A DNA stretch of 64,000 nucleotides, from the NCBI RefSeq assembly GCF_902499135.1, contig NZ_CABVPR010000028.1, positions 16,048 through 80,047 on the forward strand, given 5' to 3'. Positions within the stretch are counted from its first letter, which is position 1, and each line of letters begins with the position of its first letter. Positions 1 through 10,024 of the stretch are shown here, piece by piece. This stretch comes from Burkholderia dolosa. Its GTDB lineage: Bacteria > Pseudomonadota > Gammaproteobacteria > Burkholderiales > Burkholderiaceae. The notes beneath the pieces were generated by a model that was not told the DNA's origin, made no database searches, and was given only the letters and a program-made list of their open reading frames with translations. The translations under genes were made by a program, and so were the position numbers.

Positions 1-462
1 TTCGACCTGAAGCGCGTGGGCGGCGGCCTGCTTGTGCAGTCGCTCGACGCGAAGAACGTGCAGCCGCACGAACTGCGCGTCGTCACGAAGCGCCACCCGA
101 CGCCGAAGGAAATGGACGATCTGCTGTTCGCATGGCGCGTCGCGAAGTACGTGAAGTCGAACGCGATCGTGTTCTGCGGCAACGGCATGACGCTCGGCGT
201 CGGCGCCGGCCAGATGAGCCGCGTCGATTCGGCGCGCATCGCGAGCATCAAGGCGCAGAACGCGGGCCTGACGCTCGCCGGCTCGGCGGTCGCGTCGGAT
301 GCGTTCTTCCCGTTCCGCGACGGCCTCGACGTCGTCGTGGCAGCCGGCGCGACGTGCGTGATCCAGCCGGGCGGCTCGGTACGCGACGACGAAGTGATCG
401 CGGCCGCCGACGAGCACAACATCGCGATGATCCTGACGGGCGTGCGTCACTTCCGTCACTGA
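1..462 (+). CDS. purH: PurH, AICAR formyltransferase/IMP cyclohydrolase, C-terminal part (5' end cut by window)
   Basis: The frame is open from the first base and ends at a TGA, giving the last 153 residues. This is the C-terminal AICAR transformylase region, recognisable by the [23 protein letters not shown] and ASDAFFPF stretches and the ending GVRHFRH. PurH performs the last two steps of IMP synthesis in the cytoplasm, transferring a formyl group from 10-formyl-THF to AICAR and closing the ring. The N-terminal cyclohydrolase domain lies outside the window. A hairpin terminator follows within 35 bases, so the gene ends its transcription unit. Confidence 0.96.
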   Translation, partial: FDLKRVGGGLLVQSLDAKNVQPHELRVVTKRHPTPKEMDDLLFAWRVAKYVKSNAIVFCGNGMTLGVGAGQMSRVDSARIASIKAQNAGLTLAGSAVASDAFFPFRDGLDVVVAAGATCVIQPGGSVRDDEVIAAADEHNIAMILTGVRHFRH

Positions 463-495
463 CCGGATGCGGCCTGCGCGGCCGCGGTACGAAGG

Positions 496-525
496 CCCGG
501 CGGCGTCGCACCCGCCGGGTTTTTT
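496..525 (+). terminator. Rho-independent terminator after purH
   Basis: An 8-bp stem CCCGGCGG/CCGCCGGG (496-503 with 512-519) is followed directly by six T residues. Confidence 0.85.
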
Positions 526-613
526 ATTGGGCGGCGCCACCGCGCGCGACACGGCGGCCGGTTTGCCGCACCGTTCGTTGTAGTATCGCTGCATCACGCT
601 TCTCTCCCGACTC

Positions 614-1156
614 ATGCGAATTCTTGGCATCGACCCCGGCCTGCGCGTCACCGGCTTCGGCGTCATCGACGTCAGCGGCCATCGGCTCGCCTATGTGACG
701 AGCGGTGTGATCCGCACGCCGACGGCCGACCTGGCGACGCGGCTCGGCACGATCTTCCACGGCGTGTCGACGCTCGTGCGCGAACACGCGCCCGATCAGG
801 CCGCGATCGAAAAAGTGTTCGTCAACGTGAACCCGCAGTCCACGCTGCTGCTCGGCCAGGCGCGCGGCGCCGCAATCTGCGGCCTCGTCGCGGGCGGCCT
901 GCCGGTTGCCGAATACACGGCGCTGCAGCTCAAGCAGGCGGTCGTCGGCTACGGCCGCGCGACCAAGACGCAGATGCAGGAAATGGTCACGCGACTGCTC
1001 AACCTGTCGGGACAGCCGGGCACCGACGCGGCCGACGCGCTCGGCATGGCGATCTGCCACGCGCACGGCGGCAATACGCTCAGCACGCTCGGCGGGCTCG
1101 CGCCGGCACTCGCGCAGAAGGGGCTGCGCGTGCGGCGCGGGCGGCTCGTCGGCTAG
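614..1156 (+). CDS. ruvC: RuvC, Holliday junction resolvase
   Basis: This 180-residue protein cuts Holliday junctions symmetrically at the end of homologous recombination, guided by RuvAB. The four metal-binding acidic residues of the family are present: D7 (GIDPGL), E66 (AIEKVF), D138 and D141 (GTDAADAL). Length matches the usual 170-180 residues. The ATG at 614 is the only start that gives the canonical [10 protein letters not shown]-terminus. ruvA and ruvB follow on the same strand after gaps of about 118 and 107 bases, so the three may share transcription, although the gaps leave room for separate promoters. Confidence 0.97.
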   Translation: MRILGIDPGLRVTGFGVIDVSGHRLAYVTSGVIRTPTADLATRLGTIFHGVSTLVREHAPDQAAIEKVFVNVNPQSTLLLGQARGAAICGLVAGGLPVAEYTALQLKQAVVGYGRATKTQMQEMVTRLLNLSGQPGTDAADALGMAICHAHGGNTLSTLGGLAPALAQKGLRVRRGRLVG

Positions 1157-1274
1157 ACGTCCGGCCGTTTCGATGCGCCGCGCGGACCCGCGTCCGGCGC
1201 TCACGGCCGCGCCCTTTCGGCTTTCCGCACCGCGTGCGCTACACTCGCGCTTTCTTCCTCGCATCCCGCCATCC

Positions 1275-1856
1275 ATGATCGGTCGCATCGCCGGCATCCT
1301 GCTCGAAAAGAACCCGCCTCACCTGCTCGTCGACTGCAACGGCGTCGGCTACGAAATCGACGTGCCGATGAGCACCTTCTACAACCTGCCGCAGACGGGC
1401 GAGCGCGTCGTGCTGCTCACGCAGCAGATCGTCCGCGAGGACGCGCACCTGCTGTACGGCTTCCTGACGCCGCAGGAACGTACGACCTTCCGCGAACTGC
1501 TGAAGATCACCGGCATCGGCGCGCGCATGGCGCTCGCCGTGCTGTCCGGCATGAGCGTGCAGGAGCTCGCGCAAGCCGTGACGATGCAGGACGCCGCTCG
1601 CCTCACGCGCCTGCCCGGCATCGGCAAGAAGACCGCCGAGCGCCTGCTGCTCGAACTGAAGGGCAAGCTCGGTGCCGATCTCGGTGCGCTCGCCGGCGCC
1701 GCGTCGCCGTCCGATCATGCCGCCGACATCCTCAACGCGCTGCTCGCGCTCGGCTACTCCGAAAAGGAAGCGCTCGCCGCAATCAAGAACGTGCCGGCCG
1801 GCACCGGCGTGTCCGAAGGCATCAAGCTCGCGCTCAAGGCATTGTCCAAGGCGTGA
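1275..1856 (+). CDS. ruvA: RuvA, Holliday junction branch-migration DNA-binding subunit
   Basis: This 193-residue protein is a RuvA. The N-terminal OB-fold begins MIGRIAGIL. Two helix-hairpin-helix motifs follow, around [10 protein letters not shown] and [13 protein letters not shown], and a C-terminal domain III contacts RuvB. Tetramers hold the four-way junction open while RuvB rings pump DNA. I chose the ATG at 1275 because MIGRIAG is the invariant family start; the frame is open further upstream but that part is Arg-rich shadow sequence. A TACACT hexamer at 1240-1245 could be a -10 element. Confidence 0.97.
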   Translation: MIGRIAGILLEKNPPHLLVDCNGVGYEIDVPMSTFYNLPQTGERVVLLTQQIVREDAHLLYGFLTPQERTTFRELLKITGIGARMALAVLSGMSVQELAQAVTMQDAARLTRLPGIGKKTAERLLLELKGKLGADLGALAGAASPSDHAADILNALLALGYSEKEALAAIKNVPAGTGVSEGIKLALKALSKA

Positions 1857-1963
1857 CGCACGCGTGAGCGGCCGACGGATCCAGTGTCGCCCCGCCGCGC
1901 GGCGCCTGCCAGTCGGCCGTTCGGCCAGGTAGGCGCGGCCGCCGTGCGCGGTACAATGGCCGC

Positions 1964-3031
1964 ATGATTGAAACCGACAAACTCGCCGCCGAGCGGATCA
2001 TCGCCGCCACCCCCACGTCGTCGCACGAGGAGGTGTTCGAGCGCGCGTTGCGGCCGCGCCAGCTCGACGACTACGTCGGGCAGGAAAAGGTCCGCGGCCA
2101 GCTCGAGATCTTCATCGAGGCCGCGAAGCGCCGCTCCGAGCCGCTCGACCACGTGCTGCTGTTCGGCCCGCCGGGCCTCGGCAAGACGACGCTCGCACAC
2201 ATCATCGCGCGCGAAATGGGCGTGAACCTGCGGCAGACGTCGGGGCCGGTACTCGAACGCGCGGGCGATCTCGCCGCGCTGCTGACGAACCTCGAGCCGA
2301 ACGACGTGCTGTTCATCGACGAAATCCACCGGCTGTCGCCGGTCGTCGAGGAAATCCTGTACCCGGCGCTCGAGGATTACCAGATCGACATCATGATCGG
2401 CGAAGGGCCGGCCGCGCGCAGCGTGAAGCTCGATCTGCAGCCGTTCACGCTGGTCGGCGCGACCACGCGCGCGGGGATGCTCACCAATCCGCTGCGCGAC
2501 CGTTTCGGGATCGTCGCACGCCTCGAGTTCTACGACGCCGAACAGCTGTCGCGGATCGTGAAGCGCTCGGCGTCGCTGCTGAACGCGCAGATCGATCCGA
2601 ACGGTGCGCTCGAGATCGCGAAGCGCTCGCGCGGCACGCCGCGGATCGCGAACCGGCTGCTGCGCCGCGTGCGCGACTTCGCGGAAGTAAAGGCGGACGG
2701 CCAGATCACGGCAGCCGTCGCCGACGCCGCGCTCGCGATGCTCGACGTCGATCCGGTCGGCTTCGACCTGATGGACCGCAAGCTGCTCGAGGCGATCCTG
2801 CACAAGTTCGATGGCGGCCCGGTCGGCATCGACAACCTCGCGGCCGCGATCGGCGAAGAGCGCGACACGATCGAGGACGTACTGGAACCGTATCTGATTC
2901 AGCAGGGCTTCCTGCAACGCACGCCGCGCGGGCGTGTCGCGACGCTGCTCACGTACCGCCACTTCGGGCTTGCTGCGCCGGACGCCGGCGGCCCCGTGCC
3001 CGATCTCTGGGATACGCCAGACGGAAAGTAA
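1964..3031 (+). CDS. ruvB: RuvB, Holliday junction branch-migration ATPase
   Basis: This 355-residue AAA+ motor is a RuvB. Walker A is GPPGLGKT at residues 68-75 and Walker B is LFIDEIH around 116-122. A sensor-type GATTRAG stretch and a C-terminal winged helix ([10 protein letters not shown]) follow. RuvB hexamers drive branch migration on RuvA-bound junctions. A TACAAT hexamer at 1952-1957 lies only seven bases before the ATG, so it is either the -10 of a nearly leaderless transcript or chance. Size and motifs are standard. Confidence 0.97.
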   Translation: MIETDKLAAERIIAATPTSSHEEVFERALRPRQLDDYVGQEKVRGQLEIFIEAAKRRSEPLDHVLLFGPPGLGKTTLAHIIAREMGVNLRQTSGPVLERAGDLAALLTNLEPNDVLFIDEIHRLSPVVEEILYPALEDYQIDIMIGEGPAARSVKLDLQPFTLVGATTRAGMLTNPLRDRFGIVARLEFYDAEQLSRIVKRSASLLNAQIDPNGALEIAKRSRGTPRIANRLLRRVRDFAEVKADGQITAAVADAALAMLDVDPVGFDLMDRKLLEAILHKFDGGPVGIDNLAAAIGEERDTIEDVLEPYLIQQGFLQRTPRGRVATLLTYRHFGLAAPDAGGPVPDLWDTPDGK

Positions 3032-3055
3032 CCGAGCGTCCGCGCCACACGAGCC

Positions 3056-4006
3056 ATGACGACGCCGCCTCGCCCTCGGTCCGCCGCTCCCGCTCCGGCC
3101 CCGCGCTGGGCCGAGCCGATCCGCCGACGGCTCGTGGCCGGCATCACGCACCTGACGACCGGCAGCGGCCCGTCGCTCGATTATTCGTCGCCGCCCGGCG
3201 ATCCGGGCTTGTTCGGCCCCGATGCCGTCTGCTGGCGCGTGCACGCCGACTTCACGTCGATGATGACGGGCGGTGTCGCCGCGCTGCTGCTGCAGGCGCT
3301 CCACCCGCTCGCGCTCGCCGGCGTCTGGGATCATTCGTCGTTCCGCACCGACATCCTCGGCCGGTTGCGGCGCACCGCGACGTTCATTTCCGGCACGACG
3401 TTCGGCAGCCGCGCCGACGCGCTCGCCCTGATCGAGCGCGTGAAAGCGATCCATGCGCGCGTGTCCGGCGCTGCGCCGGACGGCCGCGCGTACCGCGCCG
3501 ACGATCCGGTGCTGCTCACGTGGGTACACGTCGCCGAAGTGTCGAGCTTTCTGGCGTCGCATCTGCGTTACGTAGATCCGGCGCTGCCCGGGGAACTGCA
3601 GGACCGCTACTACGCAGAAACCGCACAGATCGCCGAGCGGCTCGGCGCACAAGCGGTGCCCCGCTCGCGTGCGGAGGTGAGTGCCTATCTGGCAGATATG
3701 CGGCCCGAGCTCGAAGCCGGTCCGCGTACGCTCGAAGTGATGCGCATCCTGCTGAACGCGCCTGTCGCGACGCCCATGCTGCGGCCGGCCGCGACGCTCG
3801 TCATGCACGCCGGGATCGACCTGCTGCCGCCGTGGGCGCAACGGATGCTCGGCTTGTCGACGTTCGCGCCGCTGCGACGTGCGGTGGTCCGGCCGGGCGT
3901 GCGCGCAGTCGCGCCCGTGCTGCGGTGGGCGCTGGTCAACGGCGTATCGAAACGTGCGCGCCGCCGTGCGAGCGCACGGCCGTCCGACGGCGATCCACGC
4001 GACTGA
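3056..4006 (+). CDS. Oxygenase MpaB-like protein (DUF2236)
   Basis: This 316-residue protein belongs to the DUF2236 family, which includes the rubber oxygenase Lcp and the fungal MpaB catalytic domain; characterised members bind a b-type heme. The family pattern is visible: DAVCWRVHADFTSMMTGGVAALLLQALHP-like sequence near residues 58-88, the WDHS and GTTFGS segments, then WVHVAEVSSFL. I see no signal peptide; the N-terminus is Pro/Ala/Arg-rich. The gene starts 24 bases after ruvB on the same strand, so it is probably co-transcribed, but nothing links it to recombination. The substrate is unknown. Confidence 0.8.
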   Translation: MTTPPRPRSAAPAPAPRWAEPIRRRLVAGITHLTTGSGPSLDYSSPPGDPGLFGPDAVCWRVHADFTSMMTGGVAALLLQALHPLALAGVWDHSSFRTDILGRLRRTATFISGTTFGSRADALALIERVKAIHARVSGAAPDGRAYRADDPVLLTWVHVAEVSSFLASHLRYVDPALPGELQDRYYAETAQIAERLGAQAVPRSRAEVSAYLADMRPELEAGPRTLEVMRILLNAPVATPMLRPAATLVMHAGIDLLPPWAQRMLGLSTFAPLRRAVVRPGVRAVAPVLRWALVNGVSKRARRRASARPSDGDPRD

Positions 4007-4207
4007 CCTTGCCGCCGGTCACTTCGGTTCGGTTCGCGCCCATCGGTCGCAGCACGCGTCGGTATCGGCGACCGTCATGACACGTCCTTCCGAACCGAAT
4101 GCTGCCGGCACCCGACTGCAATAACCGCCGCAACGGGCCGCCCGAAGCGCTCCCGACACCGACGATCAGCGGTTCATCGTCATACAGCCGGCCGGGCCGG
4201 CACACGT

Positions 4208-4870
4208 TCAAACGACCTTCCGGTAGCCGTCGTCGTCGCTCGCCGCATCCAGGTGCGACACGTCGGCCCACTGCACGACATGCGCGCGACCGTCCATGTA
4301 ATCGACGACGTTGATGCTCGTGTTGAGCAGCGGATAGCTGCGCGGCGCCGACAGATCGAGCGCGTTCGCGAATCGGTACACGCAATCGAGCACGCCGCCG
4401 TGCGCGACACACGCGATTCGCCCGCCCGGATGCGCTGCGACGATCGGTTCGATCGCGTGCAGCACGCGGTGATAGAACTCGCGCTGCGACTCGCCGCCGT
4501 CCGGCGCAAACCCCGGATCGCGCGTTTGCCACGCCGCGTACGCGTCCGGGAACAGCGTCTCGATCTCCGCGCTGTCATGCCCCTGGAACACGCCGTATGC
4601 ACGTTCGCGCAGCCCTTCGCGCAGCAGCAGCGGCAGCCCGAGCGCGTCGGCGAACGGCTGCGCGGTCTGCTGTGCGCGCATCAGGTCGCTCGAATAGACC
4701 GCGTCGATGCTTCGGCCGTCGCGCGCGTCCCGCACGAGCCGGGCAGCGAGCCGCTGCGCCTGCGCGAGCCCAGTGTCGGCGAGCGGAATGTCGATGTGGC
4801 CCTGGATGCGCTTGATGCGGTTCCAGGCCGTCTCGCCATGGCGAATGAAAAGAATCTGCGTGGTCGCCAT
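4208..4870 (-). CDS. Histidine phosphatase family protein (phosphoglycerate-mutase-like)
   Basis: This 220-residue protein carries the phosphohistidine signature FIRHGETAWN at residues 8-17 and the second conserved His in ACVAHGGVLD. That places it in the cofactor-independent-of-substrate broad histidine phosphatase group (GpmB/CobC/PhoE type). These enzymes transfer phosphate through a His intermediate; the substrate cannot be read from sequence, and a true glycolytic mutase role is less likely. It starts 21 bases after dtd, making it the third gene of a tyrS-dtd-phosphatase operon. A GGAGG lies ten bases before the ATG. Confidence 0.88.
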   Translation of the reverse strand: MATTQILFIRHGETAWNRIKRIQGHIDIPLADTGLAQAQRLAARLVRDARDGRSIDAVYSSDLMRAQQTAQPFADALGLPLLLREGLRERAYGVFQGHDSAEIETLFPDAYAAWQTRDPGFAPDGGESQREFYHRVLHAIEPIVAAHPGGRIACVAHGGVLDCVYRFANALDLSAPRSYPLLNTSINVVDYMDGRAHVVQWADVSHLDAASDDDGYRKVV

Positions 4871-4891
4871 CGCGCGGCGCCTCCGAAAGGA

Positions 4892-5350
4892 TCAGGGCCG
4901 CACTTGCAGCCAGAACGTCACGGGACCGTCGTTCACGAGCGACACCTGCATGTCGGCGCCGAACTCGCCGGTCTCGACGACCGGGTGGCGCGCACGCGCG
5001 GCCGCGACGAAATAGTCGAACAGGCGCGCGCCTTCGTCGGGCGGTGCGGCCGGTGTGAAGCTCGGGCGCAGCCCGCTATTGGTGTCGGCGGCCAGCGTGA
5101 ACTGCGACACGAGCAGCAGGCCGCCCGCGCGCCCGGCGCCGTCGATGTTGGACACCGGCAGATTCATCTTGCCGGCCGCATCGCTGAACACGCGGTAGCC
5201 GAGCACCTTCGCGAGCAGCTTGTCGGCTGCGGCTTCGGTGTCGCCGCGCTCCGCGCAGACGAGCGCGAGCAGGCCCGCACCGATCTCGCCGGTCGTGCGG
5301 TCGCCGACGCGCACGTCGGCGCGCTTCACGCGCTGGATCAGCGCGATCAT
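4892..5350 (-). CDS. dtd: D-aminoacyl-tRNA deacylase
   Basis: This 152-residue protein hydrolyses D-amino acids, and glycine mischarged on tRNA-Ala, from tRNA. The DTD hallmarks are visible: [11 protein letters not shown] at the start, the LLLVSQFTL motif, and [11 protein letters not shown] with its cross-subunit Gly-Pro-type loop equivalent (NDGPVTFWL near the C-terminus). Its ATG overlaps the tyrS stop as ATGA, a sign of translational coupling. The pairing is functionally sensible because TyrRS is the classic source of D-Tyr-tRNA. Confidence 0.95.
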   Translation of the reverse strand: MIALIQRVKRADVRVGDRTTGEIGAGLLALVCAERGDTEAAADKLLAKVLGYRVFSDAAGKMNLPVSNIDGAGRAGGLLLVSQFTLAADTNSGLRPSFTPAAPPDEGARLFDYFVAAARARHPVVETGEFGADMQVSLVNDGPVTFWLQVRP

Positions 5351-6588
5351 GCGCTCAGCGTGACGCGTGCGAAGCGGCGCTTGCCGACCTGCACGACATA
5401 TTCGCCGGCGTCGACCTTCAGGCCCTTGTCGGATACGGTCGCGCCGTCGATCTTCACGCCGCCCTGCTCGATGTTGCGCAGCGCCTCGCTGGTGGACGGC
5501 ACGAGGCCCGCCTGCTTCAGCAATTGGCCGATCGCGAGCGGCGCACCCGCGAGCGTCACCGACGGAATGTCGTCCGGCACGCCGCCCTTCGCGCGATGGT
5601 TGAAATCCTCGAGCGCGCGCTCGGCGTCGGCCTGCGAATGGAACCGCGCGACGATTTCCTGCGCGAGCAGCACCTTGAAGTCGCGCGGGTTGCGCCCGCT
5701 CTCCGCCTCGCGCTTGAAGCCGGCGATCTCGTCCATGCTGCGGAACGACAGCAGCTCGAAGTAACGCCACATCAGCGTGTCGGAGATGCTCATCAGCTTG
5801 CCGAACATGTCGTTCGGCTTCTCGCTGATGCCGACGTAGTTGCCCTTCGACTTCGACATCTTCTCGACGCCGTCGAGGCCTTCGAGCAGCGGCATCGTCA
5901 AGATGCACTGCTGTTCCTGACCGTACTGCTTCTGCAGCTCGCGGCCAACGAGCAGGTTGAACTTCTGGTCGGTGCCGCCGAGCTCGAGATCGGCATTCAG
6001 CGCGACCGAATCGTAGCCCTGCATCAGCGGGTACAGGAATTCGTGGATCGAGATCGGCACGCCGCTCTGGAAGCGCTTCGTGAAGTCTTCCCGCTCGAGA
6101 ATCCGCGCGACCGTATAGCGCGACGCGAGCTTGATCATTCCGTCCGCGCCGAGCGGCATCGACCATTCGCTGTTGTAGCGAATCTCGGTCTTTTCGCGGT
6201 CGAGCACGAGCGCGGCCTGCTCGAAGTAGGTCTTCGCGTTCGCCTCGATCTGCTCGCGTGTGAGCGGCGGGCGCGTCGCGTTGCGGCCCGACGGATCGCC
6301 GATCAGCGACGTGAAGTCGCCGATCAGGAAGATCACCGTGTGGCCCAGGTCCTGCAGCTGGCGCATCTTGTTCAGCACGACCGTGTGGCCGATGTGAATG
6401 TCGGGCGCGGTCGGATCGAGGCCGAGCTTGATGCGAAGCGGCGTGCCGGTGGCCGCGCTGCGCGCGAGCTTCTGCGCGAACTCTTCCTCGATCAGCAGTT
6501 CGTCGACGCCGCGCTTCGTGACGGCGAGCGCATGCCGGACTTCGTCGGTGATCGGGAAAACGGGCTTGGAACTGGGTTCGGTGCTCAT
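5347..6588 (-). CDS. tyrS: Tyrosyl-tRNA synthetase
   Basis: This 413-residue class I synthetase attaches tyrosine to its tRNA. It has HIGH at residues 65-68, KMSKS at 243-247, and a C-terminal S4-like RNA-binding domain ending [11 protein letters not shown]. The HIGH sequence is intact and the length fits the shorter TyrRS subfamily. I chose the ATG at 6588 ([11 protein letters not shown]); an upstream in-frame extension of about 41 residues is Arg/Ser-rich and unlike the family. dtd overlaps its end by four bases. Confidence 0.96.
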   Translation of the reverse strand: MSTEPSSKPVFPITDEVRHALAVTKRGVDELLIEEEFAQKLARSAATGTPLRIKLGLDPTAPDIHIGHTVVLNKMRQLQDLGHTVIFLIGDFTSLIGDPSGRNATRPPLTREQIEANAKTYFEQAALVLDREKTEIRYNSEWSMPLGADGMIKLASRYTVARILEREDFTKRFQSGVPISIHEFLYPLMQGYDSVALNADLELGGTDQKFNLLVGRELQKQYGQEQQCILTMPLLEGLDGVEKMSKSKGNYVGISEKPNDMFGKLMSISDTLMWRYFELLSFRSMDEIAGFKREAESGRNPRDFKVLLAQEIVARFHSQADAERALEDFNHRAKGGVPDDIPSVTLAGAPLAIGQLLKQAGLVPSTSEALRNIEQGGVKIDGATVSDKGLKVDAGEYVVQVGKRRFARVTLSA

Positions 6589-6729
6589 CGGTGCCAGGAA
6601 GAATGTCGCAAAAACAGGGATTTTCCCATAACTTGCGCGCGCGTCGCTTAACGACGCGCCGCGTTGCGCGGATAATCGGCGCAACGTGCGCGGCACCGGC
6701 CTGCGCCGCATGCTTCAGGAGAACCCAAC

Positions 6730-7878
6730 GTGCCGCAACGACATCCGCAAACCGCTCATCCGGCCGACGGCATCTACTTCGGACTGATGTCGGGAACCAG
6801 CATGGACGGCGTCGACGGCGTCGCCGTGCGTTTCGAGACCGGCAAGCCGCCGGTCGTGCTCGCGGAAGCGTTCGTCGGTTTCGCGCAGCCGCTGCGCGAC
6901 GCGCTGTTTGCGCTGCAGCAGCCGGGCGACGACGAGATCGACCGCGAATCGCTCGCGGCGAATGCGCTCGTCGCACGCTACGCGGTGTGCTGTCACGAGC
7001 TGCAGCGCACGGCCGGACTGTCGCGCGACGAGGTTCGTGCGATCGGCGTGCACGGCCAGACGGTGCGGCACCGTCCGGAGCGCGGCTACACGCGTCAGCT
7101 GAACAACCCCGCGCTGCTGGCCGAACTCACGCACATCGACGTGATCGCGGACTTCCGCAGCCGCGACGTCGCGGCCGGCGGCCACGGCGCGCCGCTCGCA
7201 CCGGCATTCCATGCGACGGTGTTCGGCGCACCCGGCGACACGCGCGTCGTCTGCAACCTTGGCGGAATCAGCAACATCACGATCCTGCCCGGCGACGGCG
7301 GCGACGTGCGCGGCTTCGACTGCGGCCCCGCGAACGCGTTGATCGACGCGTGGGCGAGCCGCCATCTCGGCAAGCCGTACGACGACGGCGGCAAGTTTGC
7401 CGCGCGCGGCACCGTGCACGCGTCGCTGCTCGACGCGCTGCTCGACGAACCGTATTTCGCCGCGCCGCCGCCGAAAAGCACGGGGCGCGATCTGTTCAAT
7501 CCTGCGTGGCTGGACGCGAAGCTCGCGGCGTTCACCGGCGTCGCACCGGAAGATGTACAGGCCACGCTGACGGCGCTCACCGCGGTGTCGGTCGCGCGCG
7601 AGATCGCGCTGCATGCGGCGGGTTGCAAGGCGGTGTTCGTCTGCGGCGGCGGCGCGCGCAATCCGGTGCTGCTCGATGCGCTCAGGCAAGCGCTGCACGA
7701 CGCACGCGTACCGGCCACCGTCGACACGACGGCCGCACTGGGCGTGCCGCCGCAGCAGGTCGAGGCGCTCGCGTTCGCGTGGCTCGCGTACCGCTTCGCC
7801 GCCCGCCTGCCGGGCAATCTCGCGACGGTCACCGGCGCTGCCGGCGAGCGCGTGCTGGGCGCGCTTTATCCGCGCTGA
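6730..7878 (+). CDS. anmK: Anhydro-N-acetylmuramic acid kinase
   Basis: This 382-residue kinase phosphorylates and opens 1,6-anhydro-MurNAc recovered from cell-wall turnover, feeding peptidoglycan recycling. The signature [12 protein letters not shown] occupies residues 18-29. The ATPase-fold elements GHGAPL, NLGGISN and CGGGARNP follow in order. Translation appears to begin at a GTG at 6730; no closer ATG precedes the SGTSMDG block. It is divergent from tyrS and ends at a bidirectional terminator shared with erpA. Confidence 0.95.
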   Translation: MPQRHPQTAHPADGIYFGLMSGTSMDGVDGVAVRFETGKPPVVLAEAFVGFAQPLRDALFALQQPGDDEIDRESLAANALVARYAVCCHELQRTAGLSRDEVRAIGVHGQTVRHRPERGYTRQLNNPALLAELTHIDVIADFRSRDVAAGGHGAPLAPAFHATVFGAPGDTRVVCNLGGISNITILPGDGGDVRGFDCGPANALIDAWASRHLGKPYDDGGKFAARGTVHASLLDALLDEPYFAAPPPKSTGRDLFNPAWLDAKLAAFTGVAPEDVQATLTALTAVSVAREIALHAAGCKAVFVCGGGARNPVLLDALRQALHDARVPATVDTTAALGVPPQQVEALAFAWLAYRFAARLPGNLATVTGAAGERVLGALYPR

Positions 7879-7910
7879 CCTTCACGCGACAAACCGTGCG
7901 TGCACATAAG

Positions 7911-7936
7911 AAAACGGGGCATGAAGCCCCGTTTTT
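7911..7936. terminator. Bidirectional terminator between anmK and erpA
   Basis: Stem AAAACGGGGC/GCCCCGTTTT (7911-7920 with 7926-7935) has A residues on one side and T residues on the other, so it can end both anmK (plus) and erpA (minus). Confidence 0.85.
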
Positions 7937-7969
7937 AATCCGGCGAAGCGGAACGGATCCGTCGCTCGA

Positions 7970-8341
7970 TCAGACCGAGAACGACGAACCGCAGCCGCAG
8001 GTCGTCGTCGCGTTCGGGTTCTTGATCACGAACTGGGCGCCGTTGAGGTCGTCCTTGTAGTCGATCTCGGCGCCGACCAGGTACTGGTAGCTCATCGAGT
8101 CGATCAGGAGCTGGACGCCGTTCTTGTTCATCACGGTGTCGTCCTCGTTGACTTCCTCGTCGAACGTGAAGCCGTACTGGAAGCCTGAGCAGCCGCCGCC
8201 CTGCACGAATACGCGCAGCTTCAGGTCGGGATTGCCCTCTTCGTCGATCAGTTGCTTGACCTTGTCGGCCGCGGCGTCGGTGAAGACGAACGGTGCCGGC
8301 ATTTCGGCCGTCGTTGCTGCGGATTCGGTAACAGCGTTCAT
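7970..8341 (-). CDS. erpA: Iron-sulfur cluster insertion protein ErpA
   Basis: This 123-residue A-type carrier hands Fe-S clusters to apo-targets; in E. coli these include the isoprenoid enzymes IspG/IspH. The three family cysteines are in place: C51 (GGGCSGF) and C115/C117 (TTCGCGSSF). The first 15 residues are a variable tail typical of betaproteobacterial ErpA. It lies downstream of rpsI on the same strand, but a terminator separates them, so it is probably its own unit. Confidence 0.93.
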   Translation of the reverse strand: MNAVTESAATTAEMPAPFVFTDAAADKVKQLIDEEGNPDLKLRVFVQGGGCSGFQYGFTFDEEVNEDDTVMNKNGVQLLIDSMSYQYLVGAEIDYKDDLNGAQFVIKNPNATTTCGCGSSFSV

Positions 8342-8469
8342 GCGAACTCTCCAAAAAGCTTTAGCCGCTATTGTAGGGCTGATCCGAAGATCGTGCCGAA
8401 GTCCATGAAATCAACAGGTTCTTGTCGATTTCGCGATCCGGGCCCGCGCAGCGGCCGCCGTGCGGACAT

Positions 8470-8504
8470 AAAAAAACCGCCAGCACGAAAGCTGGCGGTT
8501 TTTT
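8470..8504 (-). terminator. Terminator of the rplM-rpsI operon
   Basis: Stem AACCGCCAGC/GCTGGCGGTT (8475-8484 with 8491-8500) has a six-base loop. Seven A residues on the plus strand (8470-8476) read as a T-run for minus-strand transcription. The T residues on the other side would also allow plus-strand use. Confidence 0.85.
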
Positions 8505-8543
8505 CGGCGAGCGCCGCCGAAGCGGCGCGGCCATGAAGCGAAA

Positions 8544-8936
8544 TTAACGCTTCGAGAACTGCTTCGCGCGGCGTGCCTTGCGCAGACCGACCTTCTTACG
8601 CTCGACTTCACGTGCGTCGCGCGTGACGAAGCCTGCGTTCGACAGCGCCGGCTTTAGCGTCGCGTCGTAGTCGATCAGCGCGCGGGTGATGCCGTGGCGC
8701 ACTGCGCCGGCCTGACCCGTTTCGCCGCCGCCCGTCACGTTCACCTTGATGTCGAACGTCTGGCCGTGGTTCGTGAGTTCCAGCGGCTGACGCACGATCA
8801 TCAGCGACGTTTCGCGCGAGAAGTAATCAGCGATGGGCTTGCCGTTGACGAGGATGTCGCCCTTGCCAGCCTTGATGAAGACACGAGCGACTGCGCTCTT
8901 GCGGCGGCCCGTACCGTAGTTCCAGTTACCGATCAT
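8544..8936 (-). CDS. rpsI: 30S ribosomal protein S9
   Basis: At 130 residues this is the exact usual S9 length. It opens with [19 protein letters not shown], carries the [15 protein letters not shown] block, and ends in the basic tail [11 protein letters not shown] that reaches the ribosomal P site. It follows rplM after 11 bases in the conserved L13-S9 operon. Confidence 0.98.
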   Translation of the reverse strand: MIGNWNYGTGRRKSAVARVFIKAGKGDILVNGKPIADYFSRETSLMIVRQPLELTNHGQTFDIKVNVTGGGETGQAGAVRHGITRALIDYDATLKPALSNAGFVTRDAREVERKKVGLRKARRAKQFSKR

Positions 8937-8947
8937 GTGGGCTCCCC

Positions 8948-9376
8948 TTAGATCTCGAGCGCCTTCGGCTGTTGAGCCGAGTGCGGATGCGTGGCTTCAG
9001 CGTAGACCTTCAGCTTCTTGATCATCGCGTAGCCGAGCGGGCCCTTCGGCAGCATGCCCTTGACCGCCTTCTCGAGCGCGCGGCCCGGGAAGCGTTCCTG
9101 CATCTTGCCGAACGTCGTTTCATAGATACCGCCCGGGTAGCCCGAGTGACGGTAGTACTTCTTGTCCAGAGTCTTGTTGCCCGTGACCTTCAACTTGCTC
9201 GCGTTGATGACGATGATGAAATCACCGGTGTCGACGTGCGGGGTGAACTCAGGCTTGTGCTTGCCGCGCAGACGGCGTGCCACTTCGCTGGCGACACGGC
9301 CGAGAACCTTATCCGTCGCGTCAATCACGTACCATTCGCGCGTCACCTCATGGGCTTTTGCGGAAAACGTCTTCAT
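8948..9376 (-). CDS. rplM: 50S ribosomal protein L13
   Basis: This 142-residue protein carries the L13 signatures: [20 protein letters not shown] at the start, [19 protein letters not shown] and MLPKGPLG. The ATG at 9376 gives the canonical start; an in-frame ATG 34 codons upstream would add a sequence unlike L13. L13 is an early 50S assembly protein. A strong promoter lies about 115 bases upstream. Confidence 0.98.
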
Positions 9377-9687
9377 GATCGATCCAAAAAATATGCTTTG
9401 CCCGATGTGTTCTTCCTGCTTGTCTGTGTGCGCTTCGAGGCGCGGTGCAGGCTCTCCCTGTTCTTTTTCCGTGGGCATGAATGCGGAAAAGCCCTGAATT
9501 ATAAAGGAAATGCCGGGCGGCGGTCAAAGGGAATCCGCACCCGGTGGGCGGCGCGCCGAAAATCGGCCAAAATCGCACTCATGCCCCGCTGAACCCGGCG
9601 AACCGAGCGCCGGGCGGAGCACTCGTCGATGCGCGGCACCGGACCTCGCCGCGCGCGACCGGACACCGAAAACAACAAGCAAGCGTG
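9377..9687. other. Intergenic region between rplM and the DUF1090 gene
   Basis: This 311-bp divergent region holds the rplM promoter and leader. A CTTTTTCC-type pyrimidine stretch sits in the leader part. I could not identify a clear promoter for the DUF1090 gene on the plus strand, and no further gene. Confidence 0.5.
9498..9527 (-). promoter_or_regulatory. Sigma-70 promoter of rplM-rpsI
   Basis: Read on the minus strand, TTGACC (9522-9527) and a perfect TATAAT (9498-9503) are separated by 18 bases. Transcription should start near 9491, leaving a leader of about 115 bases before rplM. Confidence 0.75.
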
Positions 9688-9981
9688 ATGAAACAGCGAC
9701 TTACCCTTTCTTTTGCGGCCACGCTGCTGGCCGCCGCAACGCCGGCAAGCGCACATGCCGGCTGCGACGCGAAGCTCGATGCGCTCGACGCACGCATCGC
9801 CGAGGCACGCGCCGCCCACGCCGAGGATCGCATCGCACGCCTGCGCGCGGTACGCGAACGCGTGCGCCATTTCTGCGCGCGTGGCCACGGCGAGGCGTCG
9901 GCCGATCCGGCACCGGCGGCGCGCGCGTCCGGCACCACGCAGGATGCGGCGTCAAAGCCCGCCGCACAAGAACCTGCATGA
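9688..9981 (+). CDS. Small secreted DUF1090-family protein
   Basis: This 97-residue protein has a signal peptide (MKQRLTLSFAATLLAAATPASA then HAG). A short charged helix with two cysteines (CDAKLDALDARI...VRHFC) follows, then an Ala/Pro-rich tail. The Cys-spaced helical pattern matches DUF1090 (E. coli YqjC type), periplasmic proteins of unknown function. The ATG at 9688 is preferred because it begins the signal peptide; an earlier in-frame start gives a disordered basic leader. No operon partner is seen. Confidence 0.7.
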   Translation: MKQRLTLSFAATLLAAATPASAHAGCDAKLDALDARIAEARAAHAEDRIARLRAVRERVRHFCARGHGEASADPAPAARASGTTQDAASKPAAQEPA

Positions 9982-10024
9982 GCGTGTCGGCGCGCGCAAG
10001 CCGTGCGTTGAAGTTTGCACAGAC

